A stretch of 64,000 nucleotides of DNA, from positions 1-64,000 of the forward strand of contig DDQW01000036.1 in the NCBI GenBank assembly GCA_002342805.1. The letters run 5' to 3'. A program made the position numbers and the translations under genes. The notes below the pieces were generated by a model, which was not told where the DNA came from, ran no database searches, and worked only from the letters and a program-made list of their open reading frames with translations. Within the stretch, counting starts at the first letter, position 1. Every line of letters begins with the position of its first letter. This DNA is from Clostridiales bacterium UBA2432 (lineage in GTDB: Bacteria; Bacillota; Clostridia; Lachnospirales; Vallitaleaceae). This document shows positions 9,509 to 18,144 of the stretch, piece after piece.

Positions 9509-10663
9509 TTAGTCTTCATTAAGATGAAGCAGATAGTCCATAACTTGGGATTTATTGCCTTTGAAAATAATATTGGATGCGTTCTTTTCCATTTGATAGT
9601 TATACATGGGATCGTAGTAATCCGCAAGTAAAACACGAATCCATGTCGCGTGAACCTCAGTTGAACCTGTAGATAATTGCTCTTGATATGCAGATCGGAA
9701 AAGGTCGGTAAGTTCTTGATGTGCTAATCCGCCTAGGCGCTTTTTGATTTTGCTTAAACTGGTCATAATATATTCAGACCATTCTTTTAGGCCCTCTATT
9801 AATCCATAGCTTTCGATGTATTTTGCTTGTTCTTCATTCACATATTCTTGACGTGTAATTTGGATACGTTCCTCGAGAGGAACGTCGACGATCACCAGAT
9901 TTTTCTGACCCCAAAAAGCGACGAGAGGCTTGGGTAAAAAACAACGTCCGACATTACGACCTTCATCTTCGAGAATAAGGTGCTTAAGACCATGTTCTTG
10001 CATTTGAATAAGTTTATAGGCTAAACGGTTTTCAAAATTAATCTGTGTGGGCTGAGGATCAATAAAATTGCCAAAAGAGCTACCTCGATGATGGGCAATC
10101 CCTTCTAAATCTAAGAAACGCGTAGCGTAGTTTTTAGAAGACTCTTCTGTCGATTTTTCGGTTAATAAAGTATCCAGTTCTTTTAATAAAATTGTTTTTC
10201 CTGAGCCTGTGCAACCACCGAGTCGAATCGGCCTATAGGAATGATGCTCCGGATTTAATGCATCGATTAAGTAATTGCGAAAGGCCTTGTAGCCCCCTTC
10301 AAGACGAAGTATAGGCTTACCGGTCGCTTCTTGCATCCACTCTTGACTAATGCGTGAACGTTGACCGCCGCGAAAACAATAGAGCATTGCACTCGGATGT
10401 TTCTCGATAAAACGGACCCAAGCTAGGACTTTATTTTCTTTGTTTTCACCGGAGACTAATTGATAACCTAAATCGACCGCGTCATCATGACCGTCTTCTT
10501 TATATTTGATACCAATCACATGACGTTCTTCATTATCCATAAGTGGGAGATTAACGGCATTTGGGAAAGCGCCTTTTTCGTATTCAATCGGAGCACGAAC
10601 ATCAATGAGTGGTGTTTCATTGAGTACGATATGTTTAAAATCTTTACTTGTTTGACAGTTCAT
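9509..10663 (-). CDS. selU: tRNA 2-selenouridine synthase
   Basis: Replaces sulfur by selenium at the wobble 2-thiouridine of certain tRNAs (Lys, Glu, Gln) using selenophosphate. The N-terminal rhodanese domain carries the active-site loop YCFRGGQRS (about residue 88). A P-loop follows at about residue 146 (GGCTGSGKT), matching the rhodanese-plus-P-loop design of SelU/MnmH. The start at 10663 (MNCQTSKDF) has GAAAGG six bases upstream; an upstream ATG at 10693 would overlap selD. Length about 384 residues, close to the family norm. Directly downstream of selD, which supplies its substrate. Confidence 0.93.
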   Translation of the reverse strand: MNCQTSKDFKHIVLNETPLIDVRAPIEYEKGAFPNAVNLPLMDNEERHVIGIKYKEDGHDDAVDLGYQLVSGENKENKVLAWVRFIEKHPSAMLYCFRGGQRSRISQEWMQEATGKPILRLEGGYKAFRNYLIDALNPEHHSYRPIRLGGCTGSGKTILLKELDTLLTEKSTEESSKNYATRFLDLEGIAHHRGSSFGNFIDPQPTQINFENRLAYKLIQMQEHGLKHLILEDEGRNVGRCFLPKPLVAFWGQKNLVIVDVPLEERIQITRQEYVNEEQAKYIESYGLIEGLKEWSEYIMTSLSKIKKRLGGLAHQELTDLFRSAYQEQLSTGSTEVHATWIRVLLADYYDPMYNYQMEKNASNIIFKGNKSQVMDYLLHLNED

Positions 10664-10674
10664 AATGTACCTTT

Positions 10675-11706
10675 CTATTTTACGAATACGCATTTTTCTT
10701 TTGCTTGGTGAGTATATCCAATGGGATGTAAATCAAGACCGTGTTCTTTTGTTAAAGCTTGAAAAGCAGGAACGGCATCTTTGCGGACAATAGTCAACAA
10801 TCCGCCTGAGGTTTGTGCATCACAGAGAATGACTTCTTGTTCCTTGGTCATCTCGCCGATGAGGTGTCCATAGCTTTTGAAGTTGTTACGTGTTCCACCG
10901 GGAATACAATCCAAATGATAATATTTTAAGGTGTTAGGCAATAAAGGAACCTGATCGTATTCAATGGTTGCTGAGATCTTGCTACCTTCACAGATTTCTG
11001 TTAAATGTCCCATGAGACCAAAGCCTGTGACATCGGTTAAAGCGACAACACCATCAAGTTGGGCGATTTCATAACCGATTTTATTCAGTGTACGCATGGC
11101 CTCAATGGCAGGTTCAATATGACCGTCTTCGATTTTTTTGCGCTTTTGTGCCGTCGATAAAATACCGATTCCAAGGGGCTTGGTCAAGAAAATTTCACAA
11201 TCGGCTACAGCGGTATTGTTTTGTTTCAAAAATTTATTCTCCACTAATCCGGTAACGGCAAGGCCAAAAATTGGCTCAGGAGAATCAATGGAATGTCCAC
11301 CGGCGAGAGGAATCCCGGCAGCTTCACAAATATTACGGCCACCATCAATGACTTCCTTAGCAACTTCGGGATCGATTTTATTGATCGGCCATCCAAGAAT
11401 TGCGATAGCCATTAAGGGCTTCCCACCCATGGCGTATATATCACTGATGGCATTGGTTGCTGCAATCTGACCAAAAGTGAAGGGGTCATCAACAATAGGC
11501 ATAAAAAAATCGGTGGTACTCAAAATCGATGTGCCATTACCTAAGTCATATGCAGCAGCATCGTCTTTTGAACTATTACCGACAAGTAATTGTGGAAAGT
11601 GACTTGTTTTCATCTCGGTTTTCAAGATTTTATCTAATATGGCAGGAGCGATTTTGCATCCGCAACCGGCACCGTGACTAAATTCGGTTAATTTTATATC
11701 TGACAT
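10675..11706 (-). CDS. selD: Selenide, water dikinase (selenophosphate synthetase)
   Basis: Makes selenophosphate from selenide and ATP. The 343-residue protein opens with SHGAGCGCKIAP, where the first Cys and the Lys match the catalytic Cys17 and Lys20 of E. coli SelD; this is the cysteine form, not a selenoprotein form. The AIR-synthase-like fold follows, with DDAAAYDLGNG and the glycine-rich AGGHSIDSPEP motif. AGGAGG precedes the ATG. It is the first gene of the selD-selU-MFS run. selA and selB are not in the window, so the visible use of selenium is tRNA modification; a selenocysteine role elsewhere is not excluded. Confidence 0.95.
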   Translation of the reverse strand: MSDIKLTEFSHGAGCGCKIAPAILDKILKTEMKTSHFPQLLVGNSSKDDAAAYDLGNGTSILSTTDFFMPIVDDPFTFGQIAATNAISDIYAMGGKPLMAIAILGWPINKIDPEVAKEVIDGGRNICEAAGIPLAGGHSIDSPEPIFGLAVTGLVENKFLKQNNTAVADCEIFLTKPLGIGILSTAQKRKKIEDGHIEPAIEAMRTLNKIGYEIAQLDGVVALTDVTGFGLMGHLTEICEGSKISATIEYDQVPLLPNTLKYYHLDCIPGGTRNNFKSYGHLIGEMTKEQEVILCDAQTSGGLLTIVRKDAVPAFQALTKEHGLDLHPIGYTHQAKEKCVFVK

Positions 11707-11800
11707 TGTCTTGCCTCCTAAAAATTATTCTTTTTGTAGTTTGCTTTATTATAACATACTATTTAAAACGGTGAAAATAGAATTGAAAACTTCTTGGCTA

Positions 11801-11829
11801 TTGTTATGAATTCGGGGCTGTGATATAAT
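11801..11829 (+). promoter_or_regulatory. Sigma-A type promoter for the ddl-dbpA-GNAT operon
   Basis: TTGTTA (11801-11806), a 17-base spacer and TATAAT (11824-11829) lie about 50 bases upstream of the ATG at 11881, in the divergent gap with selD. Confidence 0.6.
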
Positions 11830-11880
11830 TCTAATGTTAGATTAGGTGCAAAATAGTTGGTAGCAAAGAGAGGAGAACGC

Positions 11881-13068
11881 ATGAAATTACATGTGGGTGT
11901 TTTTTTCGGCGGGAAAGCGACAGAGCACGAAGTGTCTGTTATTTCAGCAATACAAGCAATCGAAAATATAGATAAGAATAAATACGAGATAATTCCAATA
12001 TACATAACAAAAGATGAAACTTTTTATACGGGAGATGCATTATTAGATATTAAAAACTATAAAGATTTAAACAGTTTGCTTAAAAACTGTTATGCGTGTG
12101 CATTTGAGAAGCGCAAAGGTGAAGAAAAAATCGACATATTGAAAATACCAAGTAAGTTATTAAACAAAAAATTAGGATATATTGAGTTGGCTTTTCCGAT
12201 TTTACATGGAAATAAAGGAGAAAATGGAGGCATTCAAGGATTTCTTGAGATGCTGTCAATTCCTTATGTAGGGTCGAATGTGTTAGCTTCAGCGGTGAGT
12301 ATGGATAAGGATATTTCGAAAATCATTGCCCTATCCGCGGGAGTTCCGGTCATTGATTTTGTGGCTATTGATAAATATGCCTATTATAAAAAAAGTGAAG
12401 TTATTCTCACGGATATACTCCAAAAATTGGAGTTTCCTATGATTATTAAACCGGCAGGTGGAGGTTCTAGCATAGGCATCGAGGTGGCAAAAAATTCAGA
12501 GCGATTAAAAGCGGCCATCGAACAAGCCTTTAATTATGATGTGAAACTTATTATTGAAAATAAAGTGGAAAAAATTCGCGAAGTTAACTGTTCAGTACTT
12601 GGTGACATTGAAGATGCAAAAGCATCCGTGATTGAAGAACCTAGTACGACGGATGAAATCTTATCTTTTAAAGATAAATATATGCAGGACTCAACAAAAG
12701 GTATGAGTAGTGCTAAACGTCAAATTCCGGCCGATATTGATGAGGATATGCGTCAAGAGATTGAAGGCTATTCCAAAACAATTTTCCGAAAATACGGGTG
12801 TTCAGGTGTGGTGCGTATTGACTATATTATTGATACACAAAAAAATAAAGTTTATTTCAACGAAATCAATCCGATTCCGGGATCTTTATCCTTTTATCTC
12901 TGGGAACCTAGTGGCGTGAAATATAAAGATCTTCTTGATGAATTAATCCGCATTGCAATTAAGCGTCATCAACGAAATAATGAGTTCAACTACTCTTTTG
13001 ATAATAACTTATTTGCGTCGAATGGATTAAATATGAAAGGCAAACTAAAAGGCGGTTCAAATGGGTGA
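11881..13068 (+). CDS. ddl: D-alanine--D-alanine ligase family protein (ATP-grasp)
   Basis: 395-residue ATP-grasp enzyme of the Ddl family, predicted to join two D-amino acids for the peptidoglycan stem peptide. Seen: N-terminal VGVFFGGKATEHEVSVISA (substrate-binding Glu and Ser), ATP-grasp loop KPAGGGSSIGIEV (about residue 193) and a metal-binding NEINPIPGS near residue 339. The canonical Ddl/Van sequence there is usually NTLPG or NTMPG, so this is a divergent member, and it is longer than typical 310-370 residue Ddl. The start at 11881 has GAGGAG six bases upstream. It overlaps the helicase gene by eight bases. A different D-amino acid or carboxylate-amine substrate is possible. Confidence 0.8.
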   Translation: MKLHVGVFFGGKATEHEVSVISAIQAIENIDKNKYEIIPIYITKDETFYTGDALLDIKNYKDLNSLLKNCYACAFEKRKGEEKIDILKIPSKLLNKKLGYIELAFPILHGNKGENGGIQGFLEMLSIPYVGSNVLASAVSMDKDISKIIALSAGVPVIDFVAIDKYAYYKKSEVILTDILQKLEFPMIIKPAGGGSSIGIEVAKNSERLKAAIEQAFNYDVKLIIENKVEKIREVNCSVLGDIEDAKASVIEEPSTTDEILSFKDKYMQDSTKGMSSAKRQIPADIDEDMRQEIEGYSKTIFRKYGCSGVVRIDYIIDTQKNKVYFNEINPIPGSLSFYLWEPSGVKYKDLLDELIRIAIKRHQRNNEFNYSFDNNLFASNGLNMKGKLKGGSNG

Positions 13069-14488
13069 TCGATTTAAGGAACGTTACGACCTAAACGAAA
13101 AAATAATAAAAAGTTTAGATACCATCGGTTATCACAAACCAACGGATGTTCAAAAGCAGGTCATCATGCGTGTGCTTAATGGTGAAGATCTTGTAGTACA
13201 GGCGGATACCGGCAGTGGAAAAACCGCAAGCTTTGGCATACCTATTGTGGAAAAAGTCCATGTTTTAGACAACTATGTCCAGGCCTTGATATTGACACCG
13301 ACCCGGGAGTTAGCGGTCCAAGTAAGTGATGAAATACAAAAACTGGGAAAATACAAACATATTCGAACCTTGCCGGTTTATGGAAAGCAAAATATTGATA
13401 TTCAAATACATCAGTTGAAACAACGTGTGCACGTCGTTGTAGGGACGCCGGGACGCGTCATAGATTTAGTAGAAAAAGAGCATTTAAAACTAGAACAACT
13501 AGATATGCTCATCTTAGATGAAGCTGATGAGTTGTTACGACGAGGTTTTTTAGACGCAGTTACAGGTTTAATGAATCAGCTTCCTAAGAGTAGGCAGACC
13601 TTACTTTTTTCAGCAACCATGCCTGAAGCCATTAGCGACTTAACTAAGCGGTACATGCATCATCCCGAGCGGATAGATGTTGCGTCTGAGATTGATGAAA
13701 AACAATTAATCGAAACCTTTTCAAAAAGTACAACATCAGAAGATAAGACGCTGATTTTATTTGAAGTTATAGAACAATTACAACCCGAACAATGTTTAGT
13801 GTTTTGTAATACCAAAGTCGATGTGGAGCGGACTTATAAATCCATGCGTCGACGATTTAATCATGTAGAGATGCTTCATGGAGATCTGCCACAAAAACAA
13901 CGCCTGCAACAGATTCAGCTTTTTAAAGCAGGCCAAACAAAATATTTGGTGGCAACCGATTTAGCCAGTCGTGGTTTGCATATTCATCGTCTACCTTTGG
14001 TCATAAACTATGATTTGCCTGTAGACGTTCAAAACTATACCCATCGCATTGGTCGAACAGGGCGAGAAGGAGAAAAAGGTGTTGCCATCAGTCTGGTTAA
14101 TGCATTAGATATAGAACGCGTTCAAGATATTGAAGCCTATTTACAGGAAACGCTGAAGCCGCTTCCTAAAAGCTATGTTTTATCCAACAATACAATGAAC
14201 ATAGGAAAACCGGATGATCAGAAAAAATCCTATCAAGACATTTTAAAGCTTCGCATTTCAGCGGGAAAGCAAAAAAAGATTCGCGTTGGGGATGTGGTTG
14301 GTGCACTTTGTAATTTAGATGGAATTACTCAGGAGGATATAGGTGTTATCGACATTCGAGAACGTTATAGCTATGTTGAGATTTTTAATCATAAAGGTCG
14401 ACAAGTCATTGAACAGCTTAATGGACAAACGATTAAGAATAAAGTCGTCAAAGTCGAAAAGGCAAGAGGACATAAGGAGTTAATATGA
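13061..14488 (+). CDS. dbpA: DEAD-box RNA helicase, DbpA/YxiN type
   Basis: 475-residue ATP-dependent RNA helicase. Motifs in order: Q-motif region HKPTDVQKQVI, Walker A QADTGSGKT (about 47), PTRELAVQV, GTPGRVIDL, DEAD (about 152), SATMP (motif III), ATDLASRG and HRIGRTGREG (motif VI). The C-terminal ~75 residues (IRVGDVVGALCNLDGI onward) match the DbpA RNA-binding domain, which in E. coli and Bacillus recognises hairpin 92 of 23S rRNA; a role in large-subunit assembly is therefore likely. Overlaps ddl by eight bases and the next gene by four, so all three are coupled. Confidence 0.92.
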   Translation: MGDRFKERYDLNEKIIKSLDTIGYHKPTDVQKQVIMRVLNGEDLVVQADTGSGKTASFGIPIVEKVHVLDNYVQALILTPTRELAVQVSDEIQKLGKYKHIRTLPVYGKQNIDIQIHQLKQRVHVVVGTPGRVIDLVEKEHLKLEQLDMLILDEADELLRRGFLDAVTGLMNQLPKSRQTLLFSATMPEAISDLTKRYMHHPERIDVASEIDEKQLIETFSKSTTSEDKTLILFEVIEQLQPEQCLVFCNTKVDVERTYKSMRRRFNHVEMLHGDLPQKQRLQQIQLFKAGQTKYLVATDLASRGLHIHRLPLVINYDLPVDVQNYTHRIGRTGREGEKGVAISLVNALDIERVQDIEAYLQETLKPLPKSYVLSNNTMNIGKPDDQKKSYQDILKLRISAGKQKKIRVGDVVGALCNLDGITQEDIGVIDIRERYSYVEIFNHKGRQVIEQLNGQTIKNKVVKVEKARGHKELI

Positions 14489-15297
14489 TGAATCAAACCC
14501 AAGTTGCACAGTTGATTAAAGAAAATTATCGCGCGCTATATCTAACGGCAGGAAGAGCCGCTAACTGCCCGATGGTTCAATCGGATCAGTTCAGCTGGGT
14601 GAATAATCAACATATATGGCCCAATCGAATTTATGGCCTGAATCTAAAAAAAGACCTAGCGGAAGATATGTTACGCGAGATGGTACAGGGCATGGCAAGC
14701 GGTGAATTGCCTGAAATAATAACAACAAGCATGTTTACTCAACCCAAAAACTATGAAACGATTTTTGCCCGTGTCGGATTAGAAAAAAAATTTGAAGCGG
14801 CTGGCATGGCTCTTGATTTAACCCAAATTACATGGCCGGCAACAAAATCATCGGAGGCTACAACAAGTTTTACGACAAAAATTGTAGAAACGGAAGAAGA
14901 AATCAATGCATGGTGCTCGGTTGTTATGGAAGCGCTATTTGAACAGCCAATTCACCGTATGGAAGCTTATCGCAAGGTGATCGCACAGTTAATTTGGCGC
15001 CAAGAAATTAAATGTTTTATGGCAAAACATGGCGATGAAGTTGTTGCTACATCGATGATGTACCGTTCGGCTCCTGATGTGGTAGGAATCTATCATGTAT
15101 CAACCCTTAAAGCATATCGCGGGCAAGGAATTGGAAAAGAAATAACACGAGTTCCCCTTATACATGCGAAAGAATTAGGTTGTCGTATCGCAGTTCTTTT
15201 TGCCTCAAAGTCTGGGGAAAGCATTTATCGTCAATTAGGATTCGAATCATATTGTACATTTGGAAGATATGGTTTGCTAAAACAAAAAAATGAATAA
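14485..15297 (+). CDS. GNAT-family N-acetyltransferase
   Basis: 270 residues. The C-terminal half is a GNAT fold with the acetyl-CoA loop YRGQGIGKEI (about residue 211) and the following beta-bulge region CRIAVLFASKSGESIYRQLGF. The N-terminal half is a less conserved domain that may be a degenerate GNAT repeat. ATG overlaps the helicase stop (ATGA). Substrate unknown; ribosomal protein, antibiotic or amino acid acetylation are all possible. Last gene of the operon. Confidence 0.8.
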   Translation: MMNQTQVAQLIKENYRALYLTAGRAANCPMVQSDQFSWVNNQHIWPNRIYGLNLKKDLAEDMLREMVQGMASGELPEIITTSMFTQPKNYETIFARVGLEKKFEAAGMALDLTQITWPATKSSEATTSFTTKIVETEEEINAWCSVVMEALFEQPIHRMEAYRKVIAQLIWRQEIKCFMAKHGDEVVATSMMYRSAPDVVGIYHVSTLKAYRGQGIGKEITRVPLIHAKELGCRIAVLFASKSGESIYRQLGFESYCTFGRYGLLKQKNE

Positions 15298-15418
15298 AAA
15301 TGCATAATGATTAATTATAATTCGATGCTATGTTTTAATTATTTGAGCGTTTTTGGGAAAAATAATATGACCAAAATAGTCAAAAGGTCCCATTAAATCT
15401 AGATCTTAGCTAGAAACC

Positions 15419-15447
15419 TTGACAAATAGGCGTTCTGGTGATATAAT
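15419..15447 (+). promoter_or_regulatory. Perfect consensus sigma-A promoter of the ablAB leader
   Basis: TTGACA (15419-15424), exactly 17 bases, TATAAT (15442-15447): all twelve consensus bases and ideal spacing. Transcription should start near 15454, about 405 bases before the ablA start codon. The stretch 15298-15418 between the previous stop and this promoter shows nothing recognisable. Confidence 0.85.
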
Positions 15448-15453
15448 AATAGG

Positions 15454-15819
15454 GGTTGTGAATTAAGATTAGTTTTTTGATTCACATATTTATTTGCATG
15501 AAAGAAAGAGAAATTTTTTGTGTTTGAAGAATATAATTTATAAAAATGCACTAGTGAAGTACATATGTTGAGTAGATAGATTAGCGAGTTGATTTACGTA
15601 CCATTTTCGTAAAAATGATGTGGAGATGAATTAGCTAGTCTGTAGCGTTGAAAGACATAATGGAAAAACTTAGTAATGAGCTGGGGCTTGTATAGGATCA
15701 AATGGTCATATACTATACTATGGGAACGCCATGGTATAAAGTGAGTTAAATGATATAATTTAGCGAAACTTAGGCACTCTAACTCTGGATATCCAGAGTT
15801 AGAGTGCCTAAGTTTTTTT
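15454..15819 (+). ncRNA. Long structured leader RNA upstream of ablA (unassigned family)
   Basis: No coding frame is plausible between the promoter and ablA, but this ~365-nt stretch can fold into a string of hairpins. H1: 15457-15463 with 15480-15486 (TGTGAAT/ATTCACA). H2: 15576-15585 with 15634-15643 (10 pairs, two G-U), enclosing H3: 15593-15598 with 15608-15613 (TTTACG/CGTAAA). H4: 15690-15699 with 15704-15713. H5: 15714-15723 with 15729-15738 (10 pairs, one G-U, loop GAACG). A perfect palindrome with a T-run follows at 15766-15819. Promoter, structured leader, terminator and then a gene is the layout of a transcription-attenuating riboswitch or of a stand-alone small RNA. I could not match it to the lysine, T-box, c-di-GMP or other classes I know. 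Confidence 0.6.
15766..15819 (+). terminator. Perfect 50-bp palindromic terminator before ablA
   Basis: The arms 15766-15790 and 15791-15815 are exact reverse complements (25 pairs, with no spacer before loop opening) and run into a T-tract ending at 15819. It lies about 40 bases upstream of the ablA start. It should stop leader transcripts unless an alternative fold prevents pairing, so ablAB expression likely depends on readthrough or on the leader state. Confidence 0.85.
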
Positions 15820-15858
15820 GAATTTTGACACTTATTGACATTATTGGAAGGAGTATCA

Positions 15859-17220
15859 ATGCAAGAAACAATACAAATGACACAGTTTAAAATGGATAAG
15901 AAACGGGTTACGGATGATTATTACGCCAAATGGAAAGATTGGAAATGGCAGATTAAAAACACCATTCGTAAGGTAGAAACAGTTGAAAAGATTTTAGGTG
16001 TGACTTTTGACGATGATAAACGTAAAGTGATTCAAGGAACTATCGATAAATTCCCGATGGCAATCACACCCTACTATCTTTCCTTAGTAGACAAAAGCGA
16101 TTACGAGAATGATCCGGTATTTAAACAATGCTTTCCGGACAGTCAAGAATTACAATTAACCAACTGTGATATGGAAGATCCATTACATGAAGATAAAGAC
16201 AGCCCTGTACCGGGAATTACACACAGATATCCGGACCGTGTACTTTTTCATACAAGCAATGTATGTGCAATGTATTGTAGACATTGTACACGTAAGCGAA
16301 AAGTAGGCGATCAAGATTCAATTCCGTCAAAAGACCAAATTCGAATCGGTATAGAATATATTAAAAATGCACCGGAAGTTCGAGATGTATTGTTATCCGG
16401 AGGAGATCCATTTATGCTATCGGATAGTTATCTTGAATGGATTCTAGATGAAATTTCAGCGATACCTCATGTTGAAGTCATTCGAATCGGAACAAGAACA
16501 CCAGTTGTACTACCTTATCGAATAACAGATGGACTTATTAAAGTCCTTGAAAAACACGATAATATTTGGATTAACACACATTTTAATCACTCAAGAGAAA
16601 TAACAAGTTCATCTAGGCATGCCCTTAAAAAGCTGGCAAAAGCAGGCATTCCATTAGGAAATCAATCGGTATTATTGAGAGGCATTAATGATTGTCCACG
16701 TATTATGAAGAAATTGGTCCATGCGTTAGTTGCCAATCGAGTTCGACCTTACTATATCTACCAATGTGACCTATCTGAAGGTCTAGAACATTTTAGAACC
16801 AATGTTGGCAAAGGTATTGAAATTATGGAAAGTTTAAGAGGTCATACAAGCGGGTTTGCAGTACCAACCTATGTTATTGATGCACCGGGAGGTGGAGGTA
16901 AGATACCGGTTATGCCAAACTACCTTATCTCATGGTCGGTCAACAAAGTTGTTCTTCGAAACTACGAAGGTGTGATTACAACCTATACAATGCCGGATAG
17001 TTACGAGGCAATAGAATGTGATCGAAACTGTGAAAGCTGTGATTTGCAGTTGAAGTTAAATAATGAAGATGAAGAAGATGTCGTTGTTGGAATATCAAAA
17101 CTTTTATGTGATTATGAAGATGAAATCACATTGACACCAGAGAATTTAGACCGAGACCGACGTAATCAAGGAGCTGATGAAGTTGATGAAGAATCAAAAC
17201 AAGAACCAGCTCGTATTTAA
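15859..17220 (+). CDS. ablA: Lysine 2,3-aminomutase
   Basis: Radical-SAM, PLP-dependent enzyme converting L-lysine to beta-lysine. The 453-residue protein carries the iron-sulfur motif CAMYCRHC at residues 136-143, the PLP-binding region DAPGGGGKIPVMPNY (about 345) and a C-terminal Cys cluster CDRNCESC, as in the zinc-binding end of the clostridial enzyme. The start at 15859 follows GGAAGGAG; a TTG at 15835 is in frame but lacks a site. The next gene is the beta-lysine acetyltransferase, so the pair points to the osmolyte N-epsilon-acetyl-beta-lysine rather than lysine fermentation. Confidence 0.95.
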   Translation: MQETIQMTQFKMDKKRVTDDYYAKWKDWKWQIKNTIRKVETVEKILGVTFDDDKRKVIQGTIDKFPMAITPYYLSLVDKSDYENDPVFKQCFPDSQELQLTNCDMEDPLHEDKDSPVPGITHRYPDRVLFHTSNVCAMYCRHCTRKRKVGDQDSIPSKDQIRIGIEYIKNAPEVRDVLLSGGDPFMLSDSYLEWILDEISAIPHVEVIRIGTRTPVVLPYRITDGLIKVLEKHDNIWINTHFNHSREITSSSRHALKKLAKAGIPLGNQSVLLRGINDCPRIMKKLVHALVANRVRPYYIYQCDLSEGLEHFRTNVGKGIEIMESLRGHTSGFAVPTYVIDAPGGGGKIPVMPNYLISWSVNKVVLRNYEGVITTYTMPDSYEAIECDRNCESCDLQLKLNNEDEEDVVVGISKLLCDYEDEITLTPENLDRDRRNQGADEVDEESKQEPARI

Positions 17221-18097
17221 TCAAGAGATGGGAGAAAATTCTCAAAGCAGTAGTCAACAAGTCGAAGATACAATAGAAAAAATTGGAAAATCAATCATAC
17301 ACCATGGAAAAAGCAGTGATCGAGTCTATATCATGAAATTTTATGAAGAAGATAGTGATGCACTATATAATCTTGTCAATACATTAGTGCATGAAAAAGG
17401 TTATACAAAAATCATTGCTAAAGTTTCGGAAAAGTTGAAGCCGTATTTACTAGACAAAGACTTCCGAATTGAAGCCCATGTACCTAAATTTTATCAAGGT
17501 AGATCCGATGGCTATTTTATGTCCTATTATACAGATCCAAAGCGACATACGAGTCAAGAGCTTGAGCGCATCAATGATGTTTTAGAAAAAGCGATTAGAA
17601 AAAAAGATGAAACACGTGAACCTCTTGTGCTTGATGCAGATACAGACATGATGAAACTTGAAAAGCGACATACAAAGGAAATGGCCAAGGTATATCAAGA
17701 GGTTTTTGATTCATATCCGTTTCCAATATTTGACCCAGAGTATTTAGCTAAGACAATGGAAGAAAACATTATTTACTATGGTGTTTTTCATCATAAACAG
17801 CTCGTAGCCATTGCATCCGGTGAGACGGATTACAGTAACTTAAATGCAGAAATGACAGATTTTGCAACTTTACCCCAATATCGACGACAGGGCTACGGAC
17901 AAGCACTTTTAGAAGCAGTTGAAAGTGCATTAAAACAAGAAGGATATCGTACGCTTTATACAATAGCGCGAGCAGTATCCTATGGTATGAATATTACCTT
18001 TGCAAAAAGCAACTACGCCTACGGCGGGCGATTAATTAATAATACAGATATAGCCGGACAAATAGAAACGATGAATATTTGGTACAAGAATATTTAG
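17177..18097 (+). CDS. ablB: Beta-lysine N6-acetyltransferase (putative)
   Basis: 306-residue GNAT-type enzyme predicted to acetylate beta-lysine, giving N-epsilon-acetyl-beta-lysine, a compatible solute known from methanogens and some bacteria. The C-terminal GNAT domain shows YRRQGYGQALLEAVE (about residue 237) and the N-terminal region matches the AblB layout. It overlaps ablA by 44 bases in another frame. The start is uncertain: ATG at 17177 sits only three bases after AAGGAG, while in-frame ATGs at 17186 and 17228 are alternatives. The 5' end is fixed by context rather than by a clear signal. Confidence 0.88.
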   Translation: MKLMKNQNKNQLVFNQEMGENSQSSSQQVEDTIEKIGKSIIHHGKSSDRVYIMKFYEEDSDALYNLVNTLVHEKGYTKIIAKVSEKLKPYLLDKDFRIEAHVPKFYQGRSDGYFMSYYTDPKRHTSQELERINDVLEKAIRKKDETREPLVLDADTDMMKLEKRHTKEMAKVYQEVFDSYPFPIFDPEYLAKTMEENIIYYGVFHHKQLVAIASGETDYSNLNAEMTDFATLPQYRRQGYGQALLEAVESALKQEGYRTLYTIARAVSYGMNITFAKSNYAYGGRLINNTDIAGQIETMNIWYKNI

Positions 18098-18144
18098 TGC
18101 AAAATATAATCAAATCAAATGAAACGATGAAAAGGAGATTTATT

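Noticed and set aside
15754..15759. A second TATAAT box close to ablA.
   Set aside because: No acceptable -35 box lies 16-18 bases upstream, and it would start inside the terminator palindrome.
15454..15819. Could the ablA leader be a lysine riboswitch, T-box, tmRNA, 6S or RNase P RNA?
   Set aside because: I looked for the known conserved cores (T-box GGGTGGNACCGCG, tmRNA tag and 3' CCA end, RNase P GAGGAAAGTCC, lysine-box elements) and did not see them; only a vague GGGAACGCC at 15722. I therefore list it as unassigned.
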